Of a DNA stretch of 64,000 nucleotides, positions 17,175 to 26,276 are shown piece by piece (position 1 is the first letter of the stretch; each line of letters begins with the position of its first letter). This stretch comes from Streptomyces microflavus (GTDB lineage: Bacteria; Actinomycetota; Actinomycetes; Streptomycetales; Streptomycetaceae): the NCBI RefSeq assembly GCF_014650075.1, contig NZ_BMUG01000006.1, positions 372,001 to 436,000 on the forward strand. Reading direction: 5' to 3'. Position numbers and translations under genes: made by a program. The notes beneath the pieces were generated by a model. It was not told the DNA's origin, did no database searches, and was given only the letters and a program-made list of their open reading frames with translations.

Positions 17175-18494
17175 TCAGGCCGGGAGCTCCTCCGGCCCGG
17201 TCGGCATGGTCCGCAGCTTCCCCACGGGCGACAGGAAGATCGGCACCAGCATCGCGGCGGAGAGCACCCCCGCGATCCAGAGCGCCGCGTGCAGCCCCAG
17301 CACCCCGGCCAGCAGCCCGCCGACCGGGCCGCCGAGCGCCCCGCCGCCGTACAGCAGCATCCGCATCGCGGCCGTCATCCGGCCCATCAGCGGCTGCGGG
17401 GTGATGCTCTGCCGCAGGCTCACGATGATCACGTTGGAGATGCTGGCGCCGAAGTACTCCAGGAAGAACGAGGCGACGAACAGGCCCACCAGCAGCCACG
17501 AGGGGCCGCCCGCCGCCGGGACCAGCAGCGGGCCCAGGAAGATGATGGAGACCGACAAGCGGTAGGCCGTCCCCACCGACAGGCGGCGGACCACCATCCC
17601 GGAGATCAGCGCACCGAGCAGGCCGCCCACCGCCGCCGCGCCCATGACGAAGCCGACGGTCGCCGCCGACAGGTCCTTGTCCCGCACCGCGTACAGCAGG
17701 AACAGCGACTGCACCATGGTCAGGAAGAAGTTGCAGGAGCAGCCGACGAGCCCGATCGCGCGCAGCCACCGGTTGCCGAACACCCAGCGCAGCCCCTCGG
17801 CCAGCTCGGCGCGCAGTTGCCGCTTCTCGGTGCGGGCGGGGGGATCCGGCTCCGGCGCCCGGACCAGCAGCAGCGAGATCACCGACAGGGCGTACGAGAA
17901 CGCGTTGGCGGCCATCGCCGCCGGTGCCGAGAAGGCGGTGACCAGCGTGCCCGCGATCCCGGGGCCCGCCACATCGGCCGACGACAGCGTGGCGTTCAGC
18001 TTGGTGTTGGCCTCCAGCAGACTCCGCTTGTCCTTCACCAGCACCGGTACGTAACTCATCCAGCTGACGTCGAAGAGCACCGCCGCCGTGCCGACCCCGA
18101 ATGCCAGCACGTACAGCAGCGGCAGGGTCAGCAGCCCGAAGTGGTACAGCAGCGGCACCAGGGCGATGAGGATCATCCGGACGATGTTCGCGCCCAGCAT
18201 CACCGGGCGTTTGCGCACCCGGTCCACCCAGACCCCGAAGACCAGGGCGAGCGCCAGGAACGGCACCAGCTGGGCGAAGCGGAGCATGCCGAGCTGTTCG
18301 GGTCCGACCTCGAAGACCAGGACCGCGGTGAGCGGCAGGGCGAGGTTGGCTATCTGGGTGCCGTACAGGGAGAGGCCCTCGCCCACCCAGAACACCAGGA
18401 AGTCCCGGTTGTGCCACAGGCTGCGGGGTGGCGGGGGCTCCGCCTCCTTCGCGGTGGCGGTGGACCCGTCGGTACGGCCGCTGTCCTCGCTCAC
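17175..18494 (-). CDS. MFS exporter of the peptide cluster (EntS-like)
   Basis: 439 residues, about 12 transmembrane helices, with the N-terminal pattern LWHNRDFLVFWVGEGLSLYG and the motif-A loop GVWVDRVRKRPVML that mark the MFS_3/EntS-type exporters common beside NRPS genes. It is the last gene of the minus-strand operon and overlaps the thioesterase gene by four bases (ATGA), so it is made with the biosynthetic enzymes. Likely role: export of, and self-resistance to, the peptide product. Confidence 0.87.
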   Translation of the reverse strand: MSEDSGRTDGSTATAKEAEPPPPRSLWHNRDFLVFWVGEGLSLYGTQIANLALPLTAVLVFEVGPEQLGMLRFAQLVPFLALALVFGVWVDRVRKRPVMLGANIVRMILIALVPLLYHFGLLTLPLLYVLAFGVGTAAVLFDVSWMSYVPVLVKDKRSLLEANTKLNATLSSADVAGPGIAGTLVTAFSAPAAMAANAFSYALSVISLLLVRAPEPDPPARTEKRQLRAELAEGLRWVFGNRWLRAIGLVGCSCNFFLTMVQSLFLLYAVRDKDLSAATVGFVMGAAAVGGLLGALISGMVVRRLSVGTAYRLSVSIIFLGPLLVPAAGGPSWLLVGLFVASFFLEYFGASISNVIIVSLRQSITPQPLMGRMTAAMRMLLYGGGALGGPVGGLLAGVLGLHAALWIAGVLSAAMLVPIFLSPVGKLRTMPTGPEELPA

Positions 18495-19306
18495 ACCGAA
18501 GCTCCCCTGCGCAGTGCCTGGTTGACGATGTCCGCGATGGCGACGAGCCCCGGCTCCCGCCAGATGGAGTGGTGGTCACCGGGCACGGTGTGCTGGTCGA
18601 GCCGGGTCGCGTACGGCTCCCAGAGCAGCAGGTGCGGCTCCGACCGCTCGGCTTTGACCAGGGTGGTCGGGCCGTCGTGGGCCCCGTCGATGACGTGGTC
18701 CACCATCGCGTGCGCGTGCGCCCTGAACAGGGTGAACCGCTCCAGCAGGAACTCCGCGTCGAACTCCTCCGGTACGGTCCCCGAGTCCGCTATGGCCTCA
18801 AGCCGTTCCTGCGGCCCCGCCTCCGGATCGAGGGCCGCCAGCGCCTTGTCGAGCTCCGGTGCCCCGCCGCTCACCAGCCCCAGGAAGTCGTGGAGGAAGT
18901 ACCGGACCAGCGCGGGCCCCGGCGGGAAGGGCTGGGTGCCGGGCAGCGCCGCGTCGATCACGACCAGCAGCGGCACCTCCTCGCCCTCGGCGGCCAGCAG
19001 CCGGGCCATCTCGAAGGCCACGACCCCGCCCAGGGACCAGCCGAGCAGCTGGTAGGGCCCGTGCGGGCGGGCGGCCCTGAGCGTGGCGGTGTGCACCTCG
19101 GCCAGCTCCCGGATCGACTGGGCGGGCTCGTCGATCCCGTCGAAGCCGGGGGCCTCGAAGCCGAACACCGGGGAGCCCGGGTCGATGCGCCGGGCCAGGT
19201 CGGCGTAGCAGTACGGCGACCCGGAGACCGGGTGGACGCAGTACACGGGCGGCAGATCGCCGTCCGCGCGGAGCGGGACGAGGCTGTCGGTGGGGATGGC
19301 GGTCAC
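18491..19306 (-). CDS. Stand-alone NRPS thioesterase
   Basis: 271-residue alpha/beta-hydrolase of the NRPS thioesterase family. The nucleophile elbow is GWSLGG with Ser91, the acid is Asp118 in VVIDAALPG, and the base is in GDHHSIW (His245 or His246). The N-terminal VYCVHPVSGSPYCYADLARR is the usual oxyanion region. Neither NRPS in the operon carries an integrated TE, so this free enzyme may release the finished peptide as well as edit mis-primed carriers (inference). Overlaps the A-T NRPS gene upstream by four bases. Confidence 0.87.
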   Translation of the reverse strand: MTAIPTDSLVPLRADGDLPPVYCVHPVSGSPYCYADLARRIDPGSPVFGFEAPGFDGIDEPAQSIRELAEVHTATLRAARPHGPYQLLGWSLGGVVAFEMARLLAAEGEEVPLLVVIDAALPGTQPFPPGPALVRYFLHDFLGLVSGGAPELDKALAALDPEAGPQERLEAIADSGTVPEEFDAEFLLERFTLFRAHAHAMVDHVIDGAHDGPTTLVKAERSEPHLLLWEPYATRLDQHTVPGDHHSIWREPGLVAIADIVNQALRRGASV

Positions 19307-21714
19307 CGTTTCCGGCCTCCGTCGTTCGGTTCCGCCGAAGGGGGAGCGGAGTTCAGGAGCTGGTCGATGGCGGCGGCGACACCGCTGACGGTGCCGCCCC
19401 CGTGGAGCAGACGTACGTTCACTTTGATCCCGAAGTGTTTGCTGAGCCGGCTGACCGCCCGCATGGCCTGGAGCGAATCGCCGCCGGCCGCGAGGAAGGA
19501 ACTGTTCGCCCCGATCTTGGGGGCCGACAGCACGGTGGAGAAGATGTCGGCGACCGCCTTCTCGGTCGGGGTGGCCGGCGCGGCGTAGGACGCCTCCCCG
19601 TCGTCCGGGGGCGGCGGAGCCGGCAGCGCCCTGCGGTCGGTCTTGCCGTTGGCGGAGAGCGGCAGCCTGTCCAGGACGAGGACCGCGCCCGGCACCATGA
19701 ACTGCGGCAGGGCGCCCGCGAGATGGGCGCTGATCACCCGGGGCCGGACCGTCCGGCCCGGGTGCGGGACGACGTACCCGACCAGCCGCAGATCACCGGC
19801 CGCGTCCCTGCGGGTGGCGACGACCGCCTCCCTGACCGCCTCATGGGACCGCAACACCGCCTCGATCTCGCCCAGTTCGATGCGATGGCCGTTCACCTTG
19901 ACCTGGAAGTCGGACCGGCCGAGCAGTTCGATCAGCCCGTCGGGGCCGTACCGCGCCACATCGCCCGTCCGGTAGAGCCGCTCCCCGGTGACCTCACCGC
20001 AGGACCAGTCGAAGAACCGCTCCCCGGTCAGCTCCGGCCGGTCGAGATAGCCGGTGGCCAGACCGATGCCCGCCAGATGCAGCTCGCCCGCGACACCGGG
20101 CGGCACCGGCTGGAGCGATCCGTCCAGGATGTATGTGCGCTGGTTGGCCATCGGCCGCCCGTACGGGATGCTCGTCCACGCCGGATCGACCTCGCCGACC
20201 TCGTACACAGTGGAGTGGATCGAGCTCTCCGTGGCCCCGCCGAGCGCCACGAACCGGAGCCCGGGAGCGGCCCGGCGTGTCCGGTCCGGCAGCGAGAGCG
20301 GCACCCAGTCCCCGCCCAGCAGGGCCAGGCGCAGGGCCTCCAGCGGCGGGGCGGCGGCCTGCTCCAGCTGCTCCACGACGAGTTCGAGGAGGGCCGGGGC
20401 CGAGTTCCAGACCGTGATCCGGTGGGTGGCCAGCAGCTCGGCCCAGTGCTGCGGGTCCTTGGCGAGCGCGGGTTCCGGGAGTACGACGGTGCCCCCGGCG
20501 GCCGTCAGCCCCAGGAACTCGTAGACGGACATGTCGAAGCTGGGCGACGACAGGGCGAGCACCCGGTCCCCGGGGCCCACCGCGTAACGGGAGTTGAGGT
20601 CCGCGATGTTGTTCATCACCCCGCGGTGGCGCAGCGCGATCGGCTTGGGCGCCCCCGTCGACCCCGAGGTGTGGATGACGTACGCGAGGTCCCCGGGCGC
20701 CACCCCGCTGTCGACGTCCCCCGCCGGGGCCTCGGCCCACAGGGCCGCGTCCCGGTCCAGCTCCACGATCCGCTGACCCACCCCGGCGAGCCGCGACCCG
20801 AACCCGCTCCGGGAGACGATCACCGCACACGAGGTGCCCGTCACCATCGCCGCGATCCGCTGCTCCGGATAGTCCGGGTCCAACGGCACATAGGCGGAGC
20901 CGGACTTGAGCACGCCCAGCACCGCCACGAGCAGCTCGGGCGAGCGGTCCAGGCAGATCCCCACCCGGCCGCCGACGCCCGCGCCGAGCCCGCGCAGATG
21001 ACGCGCCAGCCGGTTCGCCGCCGCGTTGACCTCCCCGTACGTCCACTCCTCGGCGCCACGGATCAGCGCGACGGCCTCCGGGGCGGCGGCCGCCCGCTCC
21101 TCGAACGCCTCGTGCAGGCAGCGCTCGTACGGGAGTTCGGCCGCGGTGTCGTTCCAGTCCACCAGGGTGCGGCGCAGCTCTCCGTCGGTGAGCAGCCGCA
21201 GCCGGGAGACGGGGACGTCCGGCCGTCCGAGGGCGTCCTCCACCAGTGTCCGGAAGTGGGTGAGCAGCCGCAGAACGGTCTCCTGGTCGAACAGGGTCGC
21301 GTCATAACGGAGTTGGACGATGCGGTGGACGTAGGACCCGTCGTTGCGGGGCAGCAGCACCAGCTCGAAGTCGGCGGGCTCCTCGCCCTCCGCAACCGGC
21401 TCACGGCCCTCCAGGACGGACCGGGCCAGCGCGGCCGGTGTCGTCCCCTCGCCGAGAGCACAGTTCAGCCGGAAGGAGCCCGCGCCGGGTGTCCGGACCC
21501 GGAAGCCGAACTCCGCCTGGTCCGTGTACCGGTGGAGCAGCGCGGCGAACCCGGCGAGCAGCAGCTCCTCCGGGGCCGCCCCGGCCGCGCCGTCGAGCAC
21601 CAGCCGCTGACGGGCGGTGCACCCGGCGGGCTCGCTCTGCCGGGGCCGGTCGGTGGGCAGCAGCGCGGGGGGCGCCGGGACGGGCCCGGCGCCACCTTCC
21701 TGAGGGAGCGTCAC
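19303..21714 (-). CDS. NRPS: partial condensation stub, adenylation, thiolation (A-T module)
   Basis: 803 residues from the GTG at 21714. Residues 1-190 resemble only the C-terminal part of a condensation domain (LLAGFAALLHRYTDQ; VSRLRLLTDGELRRTLVDWN) with no HHxxxDG. The adenylation domain follows: HTSGSTGAPKP (A3), SFDMSVYEF (A4), LGGATESSIHSTVYEV in place of the usual NxYGPTE (A5), YRTGDVARYGPDG (A7), GRSDFQVKVNGHRIELGEIE (A8), LSANGKTDR (A10, Lys). The carrier motif is GGDSLQAMRAV. My hand alignment to GrsA gives pocket residues D-M-Y-N-A-L-L-I-H-K, nearest to the Cys-type clade but not a known code. Probably loads the first amino acid. Confidence 0.87.
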   Translation of the reverse strand: MTLPQEGGAGPVPAPPALLPTDRPRQSEPAGCTARQRLVLDGAAGAAPEELLLAGFAALLHRYTDQAEFGFRVRTPGAGSFRLNCALGEGTTPAALARSVLEGREPVAEGEEPADFELVLLPRNDGSYVHRIVQLRYDATLFDQETVLRLLTHFRTLVEDALGRPDVPVSRLRLLTDGELRRTLVDWNDTAAELPYERCLHEAFEERAAAAPEAVALIRGAEEWTYGEVNAAANRLARHLRGLGAGVGGRVGICLDRSPELLVAVLGVLKSGSAYVPLDPDYPEQRIAAMVTGTSCAVIVSRSGFGSRLAGVGQRIVELDRDAALWAEAPAGDVDSGVAPGDLAYVIHTSGSTGAPKPIALRHRGVMNNIADLNSRYAVGPGDRVLALSSPSFDMSVYEFLGLTAAGGTVVLPEPALAKDPQHWAELLATHRITVWNSAPALLELVVEQLEQAAAPPLEALRLALLGGDWVPLSLPDRTRRAAPGLRFVALGGATESSIHSTVYEVGEVDPAWTSIPYGRPMANQRTYILDGSLQPVPPGVAGELHLAGIGLATGYLDRPELTGERFFDWSCGEVTGERLYRTGDVARYGPDGLIELLGRSDFQVKVNGHRIELGEIEAVLRSHEAVREAVVATRRDAAGDLRLVGYVVPHPGRTVRPRVISAHLAGALPQFMVPGAVLVLDRLPLSANGKTDRRALPAPPPPDDGEASYAAPATPTEKAVADIFSTVLSAPKIGANSSFLAAGGDSLQAMRAVSRLSKHFGIKVNVRLLHGGGTVSGVAAAIDQLLNSAPPSAEPNDGGRKR

Positions 21715-23102
21715 GCCGCCCCTCCCGCCCGCGCACCGGAGGCCGCCGGAGCTGTGGGAAGCGCCCCGAGCGGCAGCGGGTAGCGGGCACAGAGCTCCGC
21801 CACGCCAGCCCGGACCGCGTCGCGCTCCCCGGCGTCGAGCACGTACTCCCGCTCGTTCTTCACCGTCGTCGCCTCCAGTACCCGGTGCAGCAGCGCGGCA
21901 CAGCTGCGCATCCCGGCCGGGCCCATGCCCCGCTGGGCCAGGATGTTGGTGCCCAGGCGCAGCCCGCTGGTGACGAGCGGCGGCCGGGTGTCGTCCGGGA
22001 CCCGGTTCCGGTTGGCGAGGATCCCGCACTCCTCCAGGGCCCGTTCCGCGACCACCCCGGTCATCGGCCGGCCCGTCAGGTCGATCAGCACCATGTGGTT
22101 GTCGGTGCCGCCGGTCAGGACCTGGTGGCCCAGCGCGGACAGGGAGTCCGCGAGCGCCACCGCGTTGTCGACGACCAGCCGCATCGTCTCCTTGAACGCG
22201 GGCTCCGCGACCAGCGCGAGCGCCCGGGCCTTCGCCGCGATAGCCGCCGGGTTCGGCGTCCCCTGGGAGAGCGGGAAGACCGCCCGCTGCATCAGCCGCG
22301 ACAGCGGGGTGCGGCCGTCGGGGCCGGGCGTCGCGTGCTCACGCCCGATCAGGATCAGCCCGCCGCGCGGCCCGCCGAGCTGCTTGTACGTGCTGGTCGT
22401 CGTGGCGTGTGCCAGATCGACCGGCGTCGGGTGCTCCCCGGCGGCCACCAGACCCGCGATGTGCGAGATGTCGGCCACCAGGTAAGCGCCCACCGAGTCC
22501 GCGATCGCCCGGAAGCGCGCGAAGTCGAGCGTACGGGGATGGGCACTGGCCCCCGCGATGAGCACGCTCGGCCGGTGTTGCTCCGCCAGCGCCGCCACCT
22601 GCTCGTAGTCGATCCGCCCCTCGCCGTCCAGCCCGTAGTGCACGGCCTTGTAGTGCATCCCGGTCACCGAGGCCGGGGAGCCGTGGGTGAGGTGCCCCCC
22701 GGAGTCCAGGTCCAGGGCGAGTATGGTCCCGCCCGGACGGACCAGCGCGGCCAGCACCGCCTGGTTGGCCGAGGAGCAGGAGTGCGGCTGGACATTGGCG
22801 TACGCCGCGCCGAACGCCTGCTTGGCCCGCTCCACGGCGAGCCGCTCCACCAGGTCGAACTGCGAGGCGCCGGGGTGGTAGCGGGCCCCCGGATAGCCCT
22901 CGGCCGTCACGTTGGAGAGGGCCGATCCGGCGGCCGCCAGCACCGAGGGGTCGGCGATGCTGGTGGACGCCACCATGGCGAGCGTCGCGTGCTGCTGCAC
23001 CACCTCGGCGTCCAGCAGCCGCGCCAGCTCGGGATCGGCCGCGCTCAGCGCGGCCGACCCCTGCTGCGCCAGCTCCGCCTGCGAAAGGACGGGTTCAGGC
23101 AC
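21711..23102 (-). CDS. SHMT-family PLP enzyme with altered active site
   Basis: 463 residues from the GTG at 23102, overlapping the upstream NRPS by 8 bases and the downstream NRPS by 4. It aligns along its length with serine hydroxymethyltransferase: AEGYPG, YANVQPHS, GGHLTHG, ADISHIAGLVAAG, the PLP lysine Lys240 in TTSTYKQLGGPRGG, and SGLRLGT. Three conserved SHMT residues differ: E. coli Tyr55 is Thr66, Tyr65 is His76 and His228 is Tyr239, and the early SEN motif is missing. It may therefore act as a cluster-specific aldolase/hydroxymethyl transferase (for example making an alpha-substituted or beta-hydroxy amino acid) rather than the housekeeping glyA. Precise reaction unknown. Confidence 0.82.
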   Translation of the reverse strand: MPEPVLSQAELAQQGSAALSAADPELARLLDAEVVQQHATLAMVASTSIADPSVLAAAGSALSNVTAEGYPGARYHPGASQFDLVERLAVERAKQAFGAAYANVQPHSCSSANQAVLAALVRPGGTILALDLDSGGHLTHGSPASVTGMHYKAVHYGLDGEGRIDYEQVAALAEQHRPSVLIAGASAHPRTLDFARFRAIADSVGAYLVADISHIAGLVAAGEHPTPVDLAHATTTSTYKQLGGPRGGLILIGREHATPGPDGRTPLSRLMQRAVFPLSQGTPNPAAIAAKARALALVAEPAFKETMRLVVDNAVALADSLSALGHQVLTGGTDNHMVLIDLTGRPMTGVVAERALEECGILANRNRVPDDTRPPLVTSGLRLGTNILAQRGMGPAGMRSCAALLHRVLEATTVKNEREYVLDAGERDAVRAGVAELCARYPLPLGALPTAPAASGARAGGAA

Positions 23103-26100
23103 GGCCGCCCGCCTTTCCGGCCTTCGCCACCAGCTCGTCGATGGCGGTCGAGAGCGCGCCGACCGTGGCACCGCCGTACAGCAGACGGACGTTGACCTTC
23201 ACTTTGAAGTGCTTGTTCAGCCGGCTGACGGCCCGCATCGCCTGGAGCGAGTTGCCGCCCAGCTCGAAGAAGCTCGCACCGGTGCCCACACGCTCCTGCG
23301 CCAGCACCGTCCCGAAGACCTCGACGACCTTCTCCTCGGTCGGGGTGACCGGGGCGACGTACGCGTCCGCCGCACCGCCCGCGCTGACCGGCGCGGGCAG
23401 CGCCGCCCGGTTGATCTTGCGCGCCGGGGTCAGCGGGAACTCCTCCAGCTCCACCCACGCGGTCGGCACCATGTACTCGGGCATGGTCCGCCCCAGGTGG
23501 TCCCGGAGCTCCGCGACCGTCGGGGAGGTGTCCCCGAGGATGGTGTAGTACCCGACGAGCTGCTTCTCCCCGTCGTCCTCGCGCAGCAGCACCAGCGCCA
23601 TCCGGACCTTCGGGTGGGTCAGCAGCCCCGACTCGATCTCACCGAGCTCGATGCGCAGACCGCGCAGCTTCACCTGGTTGTCCAGGCGCCCGATGAAGTC
23701 GATCTGCAGATCGGGCGTCCAGCGCACCAGGTCACCCGTGCGGTAGACACGCCCCTCGCCCAGGAACGGGTCGGGCACGAACTTCTCGTCCGTCAGCTCC
23801 GGCAGGTTGAGGTAGCCGCGCGAGAGGCCGTCGTCCCCGCCGATCAGCAGCTCACCCGGGACACCGACCGGCACCAGGTTGAACTCCTTGTCGACCACAT
23901 AGTGCAGCCGGCTGAACTCCGGGCGCCCGATCGGCGGCGAGGACTTCCACTCGCGGTGCTCACAGAGGTATTCCGTGGTCGCCACCGACGCCTCGGTCGG
24001 CCCGTAGAGGTTCACGAACTTGCGGCCCGGCAGGTTCCACTTGTTGACCAGCTCGGCCGGGAGCGCCTCCGCCCCGCCCATGATGTATTTGAGGTCCGGG
24101 TACGGCTCCGCCTCCACGAGCGAGAGGATCGCCGGCGAGAGACCCGCGTAGGTGACGCGCTGATCGCGCATCAGCGCCCCCAGCGACTCGGGCGACGAGG
24201 CGTCCTCGGGCGCCACCAGCACCATCGCGGAACCGCTGATCAGACCGGCGAAGATCTCGCCCTGCGACATGTCGAAGGTGAGCGCGGGCAGCTGGAGCAG
24301 CCGGTCCTCGTGGCCCCACTCGCCGAACGTCCTGCGGTAGGCCTCGATGAACATGCGCAGCCCGCGCTGTTCGATCATCACGCCCTTGGGCTTGCCGGTC
24401 GAGCCGGAGGTGTAGAGGACGTAGACGAGGGACGAGGGCTCCGCCCACTCCTCCAGCGGTACGTCGTCGGCCTCGGCCTCCACCGTCTCCCACTCGGTGT
24501 CGATCCGCAGGACCTCCCACCCGCTGGACGGCGGCAGATCACCCACATTGGCGTCCCGGGTGATGACGAGCGGCGCCGCGGTGTCGCGCAGCATGTGGTC
24601 CAGGCGCGCGTTCGGGTGCGACGGGTCGATGATCGTGTACGCGGCCCCGGAGACCATGACGCCCACGATCGCCACCAGCGCGTCGAGGTCGCGGTCCATC
24701 GCGATGGCGACGACCTGCTCCTGCTTCACCCCCCGCGAGCGGATGTGCCGCGCCAGCTTCCCGGCCCGCCGGATGAGCTCGCCGTACGTCATCTCCTTGC
24801 CGCGGCACACCGTGGCGACCAGCTCCGGGTGCTCCCGGGCGATCCGGGCGATGGTGGCGTGCACCGGCTCGGTCGGGTAGTCGAAGTCGGCCCCGCGCCC
24901 GGCCTCCAGCAGCTCCCGGCGCTCCTCGTCGGAGAGCAGCGGCAGCTTGGAGACGGGGGTGTCCGGGTCGGCGGCGGCGGCGCCCAGCACGGTCTCGAAG
25001 TGCTGGACCATCGCCTCCACCCGGCGGCGGTCGTACAGGTCGGTGGCGTACTCCACGATCAGCCGCAGCCGGTCCGCACCTTCGATGAAGCTGAAGGAGA
25101 GGTCGAAGCGGGAGCGCCCGCCGGAGACCAGGATCGACTCGGTCTCCAGCCCGTCCAGCTGGAGCGCGTCCCCGGTCGTCGTCTCACCGAGCAGCTGCAC
25201 GGCGATCTGGAACAGCGGGTTGCGCCCCGCGTCCCGCACCGGCTGCACCCGGTCGACGACATGGTCGAAAGGCACGTCCTGGTTGTCGTACACATCCAGG
25301 TTGTTGTCGGCGATCCGCTCGATCAGCTCGGCGAAGGTGATCCCGCCGGAGAGGTCCGAGCGCAGCACCGTCATATTGATGAACAGGCCGACGACGTCTT
25401 CCAGTTCGGGATCGGTACGGCCGAGCATCGGCACCCCGATCGCGATGTCGTCCTGACCGCTGTACCGGGCCAGCACCACCTTGAGCGCCGCCGCCACGAC
25501 CATGTACAGCGAGGCGCCCTGCTCCTGCGCGAGGGAGCGCGCCTGGCCCAGCAGGCCGGAGGGGAAGCTGACCGTGAAGGTCTCGCCGTTCCGGGTGGGC
25601 TCCGCCGGGCGCACCCGGTCGGCGGGCAGCTCCAGCGCCTCCAGACCGGCCAGCCGTTCCTGCCAGAAGTCCAGCTCGCTCTCCCACTGCCCCGAGGCGC
25701 GCTGCTCCCGCTGGCGCTCCACATGCTCGGCGTAGGTGGCGGCCGGGGCCGGCAGGTCGGGGGTGAGGCCCGCCCGCAGCTGCCGGTACGCCTCGGTGAT
25801 GTCCCGGCTGATCACCCCGCCGGACCAGCCGTCCGTGACGATGTGGTGGTAGTTCAGGGAGAGGACGTGCTCCTGCTCGGCCAGCTTGAACAGCTGGAAC
25901 CTGCGGACCGGGCCCGCCGCCAGGTCGAACGGGGTGTCGGCTTCGGCCTTGAGCGCCTTGTCGAGCGCCTGCTCCCGCTCGTCCTCCGTGAGCCCCGACA
26001 GGTCGGTGAGCGGCAGCGGGGTGTCCTCGGCCGGTGCGATCACCTGGTGCGGGACACCGTCCACGGCGTGCAGGGTCACCCGCAGCTGGTCGTGGCGGGC

Positions 26101-26274
26101 CACCAGGAGGTTGAGCGCTCCCTCCAGCGCGGGCAGGTCCAGCGGGCCGCGCAGCCGGTAGGCGGTGGGGACGTTGTAGGTGGTCTCCCCGGGGTTCATC
26201 TGGTCCAGGAACCACAACTGCTCCTGCCCGAAGGACAGATGCATTCGGGACTCGTCAGCGTCCGACGCGCTCAT
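23095..26274 (-). CDS. NRPS: condensation, adenylation, thiolation (C-A-T module)
   Basis: 1059 residues from the ATG at 26274. The condensation domain is intact, with HHIVTDG at 143-149, and of a general amide-forming type. The adenylation domain has VLYTSGSTGKPKGVMIEQRG (A3), FDMSQGEIF (A4), NLYGPTEASVATTE (A5), YRTGDLVRW (A7), GRLDNQVKLRGLRIELGEIE (A8) and the A10 Lys in LTPARKINRAAL. The carrier site is LGGNSLQAMRAV. My aligned pocket is D-M-G-G-I-G-L-V-A-K, which I cannot match to a substrate. No epimerase, methyltransferase or TE domain. It should join its own residue to the one loaded on the A-T protein. Confidence 0.93.
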   Translation of the reverse strand: MSASDADESRMHLSFGQEQLWFLDQMNPGETTYNVPTAYRLRGPLDLPALEGALNLLVARHDQLRVTLHAVDGVPHQVIAPAEDTPLPLTDLSGLTEDEREQALDKALKAEADTPFDLAAGPVRRFQLFKLAEQEHVLSLNYHHIVTDGWSGGVISRDITEAYRQLRAGLTPDLPAPAATYAEHVERQREQRASGQWESELDFWQERLAGLEALELPADRVRPAEPTRNGETFTVSFPSGLLGQARSLAQEQGASLYMVVAAALKVVLARYSGQDDIAIGVPMLGRTDPELEDVVGLFINMTVLRSDLSGGITFAELIERIADNNLDVYDNQDVPFDHVVDRVQPVRDAGRNPLFQIAVQLLGETTTGDALQLDGLETESILVSGGRSRFDLSFSFIEGADRLRLIVEYATDLYDRRRVEAMVQHFETVLGAAAADPDTPVSKLPLLSDEERRELLEAGRGADFDYPTEPVHATIARIAREHPELVATVCRGKEMTYGELIRRAGKLARHIRSRGVKQEQVVAIAMDRDLDALVAIVGVMVSGAAYTIIDPSHPNARLDHMLRDTAAPLVITRDANVGDLPPSSGWEVLRIDTEWETVEAEADDVPLEEWAEPSSLVYVLYTSGSTGKPKGVMIEQRGLRMFIEAYRRTFGEWGHEDRLLQLPALTFDMSQGEIFAGLISGSAMVLVAPEDASSPESLGALMRDQRVTYAGLSPAILSLVEAEPYPDLKYIMGGAEALPAELVNKWNLPGRKFVNLYGPTEASVATTEYLCEHREWKSSPPIGRPEFSRLHYVVDKEFNLVPVGVPGELLIGGDDGLSRGYLNLPELTDEKFVPDPFLGEGRVYRTGDLVRWTPDLQIDFIGRLDNQVKLRGLRIELGEIESGLLTHPKVRMALVLLREDDGEKQLVGYYTILGDTSPTVAELRDHLGRTMPEYMVPTAWVELEEFPLTPARKINRAALPAPVSAGGAADAYVAPVTPTEEKVVEVFGTVLAQERVGTGASFFELGGNSLQAMRAVSRLNKHFKVKVNVRLLYGGATVGALSTAIDELVAKAGKAGGRA

Positions 26275-26276
26275 GG

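Noticed and set aside
15445..18579. A 1044-codon open frame antisense to the SARP gene and out of frame with the exporter
   Set aside because: No domain is readable and it spans two well-supported genes and their terminator.
21711..23102. Annotating the SHMT homologue as glyA
   Set aside because: Key residues for folate-linked chemistry differ and the gene overlaps NRPS genes on both sides.
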